A stretch of 64,000 nucleotides of DNA from Micromonospora qiuiae. GTDB taxonomy: Bacteria > Actinomycetota > Actinomycetes > Mycobacteriales > Micromonosporaceae. The notes beneath the pieces are model-generated. The model was not told the DNA's origin. It saw nothing but the letters and a program-made list of their open reading frames with translations, and did not search any database. Shown here piece by piece: positions 57,779 through 64,000 of the stretch (position 1 is the stretch's first letter; each line of letters opens with the position of its first letter). The position numbers and the translations under genes are program-made. The stretch lies in NCBI RefSeq assembly GCF_016863555.1, contig NZ_BOPC01000027.1, positions 62,001 through 126,000 on the forward strand, written 5' to 3'.

Positions 57779-57969
57779 CTCCCGCGTCCCTTCCCGGGGC
57801 TGCCGTGGGGCAGTGTGAATGGCGGTATTCAGGGGTCATCGGCTCGCGCCCCTTGCAAGGGCTGCGGTGAGGCTGCGTAGGAGAGGTCGGCACCGGGCGG
57901 CGGCGGCGAGGTGGGTCCCGGGCGAGGTGGCCGCTGTGCTGGGGCGTGGTGCCGGGGGTGTGGGCGACG

Positions 57970-58149
57970 CGGGTTGCGGCATGTTGCGGTGTTGGGGTGA
58001 TCAGGCAGGGCACGGGTTGCGGCATGTCGGTGTGTCCGGCCGTGAGGGAGGCGCGGTTTGCGGCATGTTGGGGTTTCCGGGCCGGTTGAGACCGCGACTT
58101 GCGGCGTCTCGTGCGCAGGACCGCGAGTTGCGGTGTCTTGTGGGCAGGG
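57970..58149 (+). repeat. Five degenerate tandem repeats with a TTGCGGCATGT core
   Basis: Units of 41, 41, 39, 29 and 30 bases begin near 57970, 58011, 58052, 58091 and 58120. Each starts with a CGGG/CGCG-like lead, then (G/T/C)TTGCGGC(A/G)T-GT, then a GT-rich tail. The copies are diverged, so the array is old. Confidence 0.65.
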
Positions 58150-58160
58150 CCGTAAGGCGC

Positions 58161-58514
58161 TCAGCCGAGAGGGACCCGGACGGCGACGTCGTGTTTGGGG
58201 TAGAGCGAGGCGATCTGGTCGGCGCCGTACTTGTCGCGGAACATCGCCACGATGTGGTCGACCCGGTCGGCGTCGGTGATCGGGGTGGCGCTCGACCTCA
58301 ACGACGTGCCGTTCGCGGCCAGTTGGACCACCGGGATCTGCCGCACGTTCTTGTACCACTGGCTGTCCGAGCCGGTCACCGGCACCAGGAAGACGTTGTC
58401 GTTCTCCTGCACGAACCACACCGGCCGGGAAAGCTGCCGCCCGGTCCGGCGGCCGGTCACGGTCAGCTCGACCTCTTGTACGCCCTCAAGGGCGTCACCG
58501 ATCGCGTTGGTCAC
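58161..58514 (-). CDS. Deazaflavin (F420)-dependent nitroreductase-like protein, DDN family
   Basis: The 117-residue protein has the split-barrel pattern of DDN/PNPOx-like enzymes: VELTVTGRRTGRQLSRPVWF, FLVPVTGSDSQWYKNV and a C-terminal VDHIVAMFRDKYG. The DDN group uses reduced coenzyme F420, which actinomycetes make. The substrate is unknown. The GTG at 58514 has GGAGGAG immediately upstream; a longer frame starts 48 bases earlier. A hairpin terminator of the next reverse gene lies upstream. Confidence 0.82.
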   Translation of the reverse strand: MTNAIGDALEGVQEVELTVTGRRTGRQLSRPVWFVQENDNVFLVPVTGSDSQWYKNVRQIPVVQLAANGTSLRSSATPITDADRVDHIVAMFRDKYGADQIASLYPKHDVAVRVPLG

Positions 58515-58641
58515 GATCTCCTCCGACGGATCCGGCGGGCCCGCACGACGACCACCCACCACCCACGCATGTCCTTGCCGTCAGGCTATGGGCCCGGGCG
58601 GCCCCGCGGCGCCGGTTTGCCGCACCTTCCCTCGGACAGGA

Positions 58642-58673
58642 ACTCCCGGCGCCGAGGTCGCGGCGCCGGGAGT
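58642..58673. terminator. Strong hairpin after the metalloprotease gene
   Basis: ACTCCCGGCGCCG (58642-58654) and CGGCGCCGGGAGT (58661-58673) form a perfect 13-base stem with a 6-base loop, 17 bases past the reverse-strand stop. Confidence 0.7.
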
Positions 58674-58689
58674 CCTGGTCGGGCGTCGA

Positions 58690-60912
58690 TCAGCTCAGCG
58701 GGGCGCCGCCGGGCTGCACGACGTTGTTCACCGTCAGCGTGTACGGCGCGTACTGCGTCACCTGCTCGGTCGGCTCGTCGTACGCGACGATGGCGACCAC
58801 CTTCGGGAAGGCCAGCAGCGCCAGCGTCGGGCCCGCGCCGAGGGTGAAGCTCGACCTGCCGTCGACCTCGTGCTGGTAGGCGATCCTGTTCTTCTCGTCG
58901 AGACCGACGAACCGGACGTTCCAGTTCGCCACCGGGGTCGGGGAGATCTCCGACGGCGAGTCGAACGGCGCCAGGCTGGACCCGTCGCTGACCAGCGTGC
59001 CGCCCACGGTGATGTCGTCGATGCGCAGGCCACCCTCGTTGACGCCGCCGTCGCTGACGTACCGGAAGCTGAGCAGCACCTGCTGCCCGGCGTACGCGGA
59101 CAGGTCGAACGAGTGCGGCTCGAAGCCGTTGGTGGTGCCGTTCAGCGCTGGGCCGAGCGGGCCGCTGACCGTCTTGTCACCGGAGATCGGGGTGTAGGTC
59201 TTGCCGCCGTCGGTGGAGACGCTGACGTAGCCGAAGTCGTAGCCGGGCTCGGCGCCGTACTTGGCGAGGAAGGTCAGCGTCGGGTTGCCGGCCGGAACGG
59301 TCACCGGGGTGACGGCGGCGGCGTCGGTGCTGCTGGCGTTGCCGGACCAGAGCACCGGGTTGCCCGGACGGTCCGGGTCGTTGCTCACCGTCGTCCAGGC
59401 CAGCGGGATCGCCGGCAGCGTCTTCGCGCCCTGGAACTTGATCGAGCGCAGGTCGCCCCGGCCCAGCGGCTTGCCGTTCGCCTTGCGCAGCTGCACGTAG
59501 TCGGCGCCGTTGGGGGCCGCGCCCGGGGTCGCGTACGAGGCCGGGTTGTCCAGGTTGACGGTGGCGTTCAGGCTGGCCGTGGTGACCTTGCGCTTGTCGC
59601 GGCCGAGCATGATGCCGAGTTTGGAGTTGCCGACGACCCGGTCGACCAGGTTCATCGTCTGGTAGTCGTGGATCACGTCGTACATGTCCTTGACGCCCTC
59701 GGCCTTCAGCGCCGCCTCGAGGCTGGCCAACCCCTGCAGGTCGCCGTCGCGGTGCAGGCGGGAGATGAAGTCCGCGCCGTAGCGGTCGTAGAGGAAGAGG
59801 AAGAAGGAGTAGGCGTTGCCGTAGTCGGCGAGCACGCCGCTCGCGGTGCTCCCCTCGTTCCAGAGGTTGATCGAGTTTTCCGGACCACCGCAGTCACGCG
59901 GGTTGGTGTTGTAGTCCGTCTTCACGATGCCGAAGCCCTGGAAGCAGTAGATGTGGCCGTCCGCGCCGGGCTGGTCGACCCGGGCCCGGGCGTCGACGTA
60001 GCCGCCGAGCGTCTGGGCGAAGTCGGAAAGGCCCTCGTTGAGCCACACCGTCTCGAACGGGTCGGCGTAGTAGTGCGCCAGGTGCTGCCACTCGTGGATG
60101 AACGTGCCCTCGTACAGGCTCGGGCGGCCCGGCCGGCTGGTGCACAGGTCGTCGGTCGGCTCGTTCGGCGGGTTCGCGCCGGTGCGGTGCGCCCAGTCGA
60201 ACGCGTCGACCGTCATGATGTTGCGGTCGAGCATCTCGTTGAAGTACGAGAAGTGGAACCCGGCGATGTAGCTCGGGTACGCCGGGAACTCGTAGAAGTT
60301 GTCGTCGCGTACGTTGTCGACGAGCGTGACCGTGCGGTTGCCGGCGCCGGTGAAGTCACCGGGGAAGAGCGCGTTGCTGCCGTCCCGCTCCGGTGGGGTG
60401 CTGAACGCGGCGACCGACTTCGGGTACATGTTGGTGTCGAACTCGTTGATCAGGTGCGCGACCTGCTGGTCGGTGATCGTCGTCGTGTTCGGGATCTGCC
60501 GGCGGCAGTCACCCTCGGGGAACTCGGTGTCGTTGGCGACCCACACCTCGATGTTGTCGCCCACGCCACGCAGCGTGAACGGCTTCAGGTAGATGATGCC
60601 CTGGTAGTCGTCGAGCGCCATCCACTGGCGTACGGTCCCGACCGGCGGCGTCTCGGCGGCGGCCTTCGTCTGGCTGCGGGCCTGGGCGCGGGGCTGGTAC
60701 TGGGTGGCCGTGTCGATGGGCTTGCCGTTGAAGGTGAAGTCTTTCCGGGTGAGCTCGCGGACGTCGCTGGCGAGCCCGGCGGCCGGTGCGGGGGCCGGTT
60801 TCGCCGCCACCCCGTCCGGGGCGGCCGACGCCGCCGCCGGTTGGGCGACGACGGAGAGCAACGGTAGGACGATGGCGCTGGCTGCTATCCCCGCAAGGCG
60901 GCGACGTGCCAT
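58690..60912 (-). CDS. Secreted immune-inhibitor-A-like metalloprotease (M6-like)
   Basis: The 740-residue precursor has a signal peptide (about 1-32, ending AAASA), a pro-region and a metallopeptidase domain with the zinc site HEWQH (273-277) and a third ligand Glu293 in WLNEGLSDFAQ. The C-terminal half is beta-rich with PGYDFGYVSVSTDGGKTYTP and a jelly-roll-like segment around GLRIDDITVGG, typical of immune inhibitor A proteins. It is an extracellular protease, zinc dependent. The ATG at 60912 has GAGGAGG five bases upstream and is followed at once by MARRRLAG of the signal peptide. A frame upstream is not needed. Confidence 0.9.
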   Translation of the reverse strand: MARRRLAGIAASAIVLPLLSVVAQPAAASAAPDGVAAKPAPAPAAGLASDVRELTRKDFTFNGKPIDTATQYQPRAQARSQTKAAAETPPVGTVRQWMALDDYQGIIYLKPFTLRGVGDNIEVWVANDTEFPEGDCRRQIPNTTTITDQQVAHLINEFDTNMYPKSVAAFSTPPERDGSNALFPGDFTGAGNRTVTLVDNVRDDNFYEFPAYPSYIAGFHFSYFNEMLDRNIMTVDAFDWAHRTGANPPNEPTDDLCTSRPGRPSLYEGTFIHEWQHLAHYYADPFETVWLNEGLSDFAQTLGGYVDARARVDQPGADGHIYCFQGFGIVKTDYNTNPRDCGGPENSINLWNEGSTASGVLADYGNAYSFFLFLYDRYGADFISRLHRDGDLQGLASLEAALKAEGVKDMYDVIHDYQTMNLVDRVVGNSKLGIMLGRDKRKVTTASLNATVNLDNPASYATPGAAPNGADYVQLRKANGKPLGRGDLRSIKFQGAKTLPAIPLAWTTVSNDPDRPGNPVLWSGNASSTDAAAVTPVTVPAGNPTLTFLAKYGAEPGYDFGYVSVSTDGGKTYTPISGDKTVSGPLGPALNGTTNGFEPHSFDLSAYAGQQVLLSFRYVSDGGVNEGGLRIDDITVGGTLVSDGSSLAPFDSPSEISPTPVANWNVRFVGLDEKNRIAYQHEVDGRSSFTLGAGPTLALLAFPKVVAIVAYDEPTEQVTQYAPYTLTVNNVVQPGGAPLS

Positions 60913-61021
60913 GGAACCTCCTCGTCGATGGAAAGACCCGGCCGGCACCGGCGCGCACCGGTGCCGACGGATCCACGCACGCTGATCGAGCGCTTTCGTA
61001 TCCTGTGCACGTGGGGATCGA

Positions 61022-63136
61022 TCAGGCAAGAGGTACGGGCTCCCGGACCGGCCGCTCGGCGCGTCGCCCGGCGGGTGACGATGGTCTGCCCGGCCACCAG
61101 GTACGCGAGCCGATCTCCAGGGCCAGCGCGGGGACGAGCAGGCTGCGCACGAGGAACGTGTCCAGCAGCACCCCGACGCTGATGATGACCGCCATCTGCA
61201 CCGACGGCACCAGCGGCAGCACGTTCAGCGCGCCGAAGGTGGCGGCCAGCACCACACCCGCGCTGGTGATCACCCCGCCGGTGACGGTCAGCGCGTGCAG
61301 CACACCCTGCCGGTGCCCGAGCCGTGCCGTCTCCTCCCGGGCCCGGGTGGCGAGGAAGATGGTGTAGTCCACGCCGAGCGCGACCAGGAACAGGAACGTC
61401 TGCAGCGGGATCCCGACGAACAACTTCGGGTAGCCCATCGTGTCGAGGATCAGCCCGGCGGCACCCACGGCGGCCACATAGGACAGCACCACGCTGGCCA
61501 GCAACAGCAGCGGCGCGACCAGCGCCCGCAGCAGCAGCACCAGGACGACGAAGACGACCGCGAGCACCAGCGGCGCGACTGTCCGATTGTCGCGGCTTAC
61601 CGTCTGTTCCTCGTCGATCAGGTACGCGGTGTCCCCGCCCACCAGCGCCTGCGCGCCGGGCACGGCGTGCACCGCGTCGCGGAGCCGCCCGACGGTGTCC
61701 AGCGCCGCGTCGCTGTCCGGCGTGTCGGCCAGGACCGCGGCGACGCGTACCCACCGGCCGTCGGGGGACGTTTCCGGCTCGCCCACCTCGGCCACCCCCG
61801 GCACCGTACGGGCGGCGGCCACCACCTGGTCGGCCTGGCCGGCGGCGGCCAGGATCTCGGCGGGTGCGACCGTGCCGCTCGGGTAGTGCGCCTCGATCAT
61901 CCGCTGGCCGGTGATCGAGCCGACCTGCGTGGTGAAGGTCTGGTCCCCGGGCAGGCCGATGCTCAAGTTGCCGATGCCGAAACTCAGGGCGACCAGCGCG
62001 GCGGCCGTGCCCATCCACACGGCGCGGGGCCGCTGCCCGACGAAACCGGCGATCCGGCGCCACACGCCGTGCTCGGCCGCCACGTCGAGCCCGACCGCGT
62101 CGGGCGAGTAGCGGGGCACGAACGGCCAGAACAGCCACCGCCCGAAGATGACCAGCACGGCCGGCAGCAGCGTGGTCATGGCGAGGAACGCCGCGGCGAT
62201 GCCGACCGCACCGACCGGCCCGAGTCCCCGGGTGGACGGCAGGTCCGCGGCGAGCAGGCAGAGCAGGCCGAGCGCGACGGTCGCCGCCGACGCGGCGATC
62301 GCGCCGATCGAGCGCCGCAGCGCGACGGCCATCGCCGCGTGCCGGTCGGCGTGCCGGCGCAACTCTTCCCGGTAGCGGGCGATGAGCAGCAGCGCGTAGT
62401 CCACGCCGACGCCGAAGACCAGCACCGTCATGATGCTCTGGCTCTGGAAGTCCACGGCCAGGTCGGCGTGTGTGGCCAGCAGGTACACCACCGCGCTGGC
62501 GAGCTGGTTGGCCAGCGCCACCGTGATGAGCGGGATCAGCCACAGCACCGGGCTGCGGTACGTGATGAGCAGCAGCAACGCGACGGTGCCGGCGGTGGCC
62601 AGCAGCAGCGCGCCGTCCATGCCCTCGAACGCCTCGAAGACGTCGTCCTCGGCGGCGGCCGGCCCGGTCAGGGCGGTCTTCAACTCGGTCGGAGTGTCGG
62701 TGGCCAGGCGGTCCTTGATGGCCCGCACCGCGTCGGCGCGCTGCTCGGCGTCCCCGGCGACCGGGAAGGAGAGCAGCAGCGCCTGCCCGTCCTCGCTGGG
62801 CACCGGTGGGGGCACCTGGCTGCCGTCGGCGTACGCCATGAAGGCCGCGCGGTCGGCTTCGGCCTTGGCGCGGTCGGCGTCGGTGAGCCCGGCCTGGCGG
62901 GCGTAGACGGCGACGGCGAGGGGCTTCTGCGAGTCGGGGAACGCCTCCTCCGCCCGCTGCATCGCACGGGTGAACTCGGCGGTGGCGGGCAGCGCGCCGA
63001 GGGCGTCGTTGTCCTGCACCTCGGTCAGTTTGATGGCGAGGGGCCCGGCCGCCGCGATGAGGACGAGCCAGAAGACGAGCAGCGCGTACTTGCTGCGGCG
63101 GCCGGGCGCCAGCACGGGTTTCTTTGTCCTGGTCAT
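61022..63136 (-). CDS. MMPL-family RND transporter
   Basis: The 704-residue protein has twelve membrane helices in the MMPL order (one, then five; one, then five) with two large outside loops. The conserved segments are VFGVGVDYALLLIARYREEL and VALGVDYTIFLATRAREE, each with the Asp-Tyr pair of the proton path. MMPL proteins export lipids or small molecules across the membrane, driven by protons. The start ATG at 63136 gives MTRTKKP and a first helix near 20-40; a frame upstream is antisense to the divergent kinase. It lies 109 bases from that kinase, which may regulate it. Confidence 0.9.
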   Translation of the reverse strand: MTRTKKPVLAPGRRSKYALLVFWLVLIAAAGPLAIKLTEVQDNDALGALPATAEFTRAMQRAEEAFPDSQKPLAVAVYARQAGLTDADRAKAEADRAAFMAYADGSQVPPPVPSEDGQALLLSFPVAGDAEQRADAVRAIKDRLATDTPTELKTALTGPAAAEDDVFEAFEGMDGALLLATAGTVALLLLITYRSPVLWLIPLITVALANQLASAVVYLLATHADLAVDFQSQSIMTVLVFGVGVDYALLLIARYREELRRHADRHAAMAVALRRSIGAIAASAATVALGLLCLLAADLPSTRGLGPVGAVGIAAAFLAMTTLLPAVLVIFGRWLFWPFVPRYSPDAVGLDVAAEHGVWRRIAGFVGQRPRAVWMGTAAALVALSFGIGNLSIGLPGDQTFTTQVGSITGQRMIEAHYPSGTVAPAEILAAAGQADQVVAAARTVPGVAEVGEPETSPDGRWVRVAAVLADTPDSDAALDTVGRLRDAVHAVPGAQALVGGDTAYLIDEEQTVSRDNRTVAPLVLAVVFVVLVLLLRALVAPLLLLASVVLSYVAAVGAAGLILDTMGYPKLFVGIPLQTFLFLVALGVDYTIFLATRAREETARLGHRQGVLHALTVTGGVITSAGVVLAATFGALNVLPLVPSVQMAVIISVGVLLDTFLVRSLLVPALALEIGSRTWWPGRPSSPAGRRAERPVREPVPLA

Positions 63137-63245
63137 GCTTTTGATCTTTCGGCGGTACGCGCCCGAGGTCAGGAGTGTCAGGACCCGTTCGCCAGGTGGT
63201 GGTAGCACCACCGATCTCGGGGAAGGGCTGGCGGAGAATGAGATC

Positions 63246-64000
63246 ATGGACAGCTCGGTACGTGCCGTGGTGTGGCGATGGGTGCGGCCCGGTTTGACCG
63301 CCGCCATGCAGGGGGCGGCGGTGGCGCTGCTGTGCCTGGCCACCAACGTGGCGCTGTTCGTGCTGTCGGTGGTGTCGCTGGCGCTGATCCCCGTGTTCGG
63401 CATCGGGTTCGCGCTCTTCCCGGCGGTGACCGTGCTGGTGCGCTGGTCGCTGACGCTGCAACGCCGGCTCAGCCGGTCCAGCCGGGCGCCGATCGCGTCG
63501 CCGTACCAGCCGGTGCCGGCCGACGCTCCGCTCGGCACCTGGCGGCGGTTCCGGTGGGTGGCGTCGGACGCGGCGACCTGGCGGGACTTCGCCTGGCTGA
63601 TTCCCGGCGCGGTCACCGGCGGGGCGTGCCTGCTCGCCTTCGTGCTGCCGTTCTACGGCCTCGAGGGCGTCCTGCTGGTGCCGCTGCTGCTCTACCTCAC
63701 CATCGACTGGTACGGCTACGGCGTCTTCTGGCCGATGAACAACATCGTGCAGGCGTGGCTGTCCGTGCCGCAGGGGTGGCTGCTCCTCGGCGGCGGGCTG
63801 GCCGTCGCGCCGTGGCTGATGTGGCTGCACTTCCGCTTCGCCGGTTTCTTCCTCGCCCCGACCCGGGCGCAGGAGTTGGCGCTGCGGGTGCGTCACCTCG
63901 CCGCCACCCGCGCCGACACCATCGACACGCAGGCCGCCGAGCTGCGCCGTATCGAACGCGACCTGCACGACGGGGCGCAGGCCCGGCTGGTCGCGCTGCG
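63246..64000 (+). CDS. Sensor histidine kinase, N-terminal part (3' end outside window)
   Basis: The frame from ATG 63246 (GGAG upstream) is open to the window end, 251 residues. It has four to five membrane helices (about 18-40, 45-65, 115-135, 140-160, 175-195) with a DUF/sensor-type region, and then the HisKA_3 phospho-acceptor helix ELRRIERDLHDGAQARLVAL, cut just after it. The ERDLHDG box is typical of NarL-type kinases. The ATPase domain and the response regulator should follow to the right. It is divergent from the MMPL gene. Confidence 0.88.
   Translation, partial: MDSSVRAVVWRWVRPGLTAAMQGAAVALLCLATNVALFVLSVVSLALIPVFGIGFALFPAVTVLVRWSLTLQRRLSRSSRAPIASPYQPVPADAPLGTWRRFRWVASDAATWRDFAWLIPGAVTGGACLLAFVLPFYGLEGVLLVPLLLYLTIDWYGYGVFWPMNNIVQAWLSVPQGWLLLGGGLAVAPWLMWLHFRFAGFFLAPTRAQELALRVRHLAATRADTIDTQAAELRRIERDLHDGAQARLVAL

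Larger units (their letters stand above)
57587..58160. other. 574-base intergenic region rich in repeats
   Basis: It contains the long hairpin at 57708-57778 and the degenerate repeats at 57970-58149. Between them (57,780-57,969) I see no convincing gene or promoter. A reverse-strand promoter for the VOC gene is not obvious; AGGATACTTG lies near 57,632. Confidence 0.5.

Noticed and set aside
61295..63205. 636-codon forward frame opposite the MMPL gene
   Set aside because: It is antisense to clear membrane-protein coding sequence and its composition is unlike real proteins.

Overview
The window is high-GC actinobacterial DNA. GTG and TTG starts are frequent, many start codons overlap the preceding stop, leaderless promoters (TAnnnT 5-8 bases before the start codon) are common, and typical actinobacterial families occur (XRE-DUF5753/DUF397, ECF42-DGPF, F420/DDN-like reductase, HisKA_3 kinases). 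A recurring GTTAA..AGGGGCCCTT doublet repeat and genes for 10-methyl branched fatty acids suggest Micromonosporaceae, probably Micromonospora. This is inference; no rRNA or other phylogenetic marker is present, and no tRNA, rRNA or CRISPR array was recognised.

Bases 1-12,230 hold a chaperone and conflict-type cluster. Rightward are the end of an Hsp70-like gene, an Hsp70-vWA fusion, and a 1006-residue J-like/zinc-ribbon/beta-domain protein. Convergent to these are a two-gene membrane unit (long coiled-coil protein plus a small MotB/OmpA-like protein, reminiscent of ZorAB) and a 1293-residue NB-ARC protein with about 20 TPRs. Behind the last gene lies a decayed tyrosine recombinase tail. Then come two overlapping XRE-TPR regulators, a secreted S1 serine protease with a carbohydrate-binding module, and a MatB-like malonyl-CoA synthetase.

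Bases 18,507-30,080 form a second candidate defence island. A leftward operon with overlapping genes encodes a CARF-HEPN ribonuclease-like protein, a large SF1 helicase with a coiled-coil insert, an unrecognised winged-helix-like protein and a two-HKD phospholipase D-fold protein. No CRISPR, Cas10 or cyclic-nucleotide synthase is visible nearby. Next to it are a DprA-like gene and a ComF-like phosphoribosyltransferase gene behind a perfect actinobacterial LexA box, then a small divergent gene, an XRE-DUF5753/DUF397 pair and a decayed HIRAN gene. The CARF operon is the best candidate here for an undescribed system.

Bases 30,100-64,000 are mostly ordinary chromosome: PadR plus membrane protein, two aldo-keto reductases, a NarL-type two-component system, a MoxR-vWA pair, a GlxA-type regulator opposite an MFS transporter, a membrane-anchored ricin-type lectin, an FAD oxidoreductase plus cyclopropane-synthase-like methyltransferase pair (TmsA/TmsB or BfaA/BfaB type), an ArsR-SRPBCC pair, a GGDEF-EAL protein, a TipA-type MerR regulator, an ECF42 sigma factor with its DGPF partner, an MFS drug exporter, an M6-like metalloprotease, an MMPL transporter and the start of a histidine kinase. 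Two convergent spacers and one coding sequence carry the GGGCCC doublet; in both spacers it directly follows a short tandem array.
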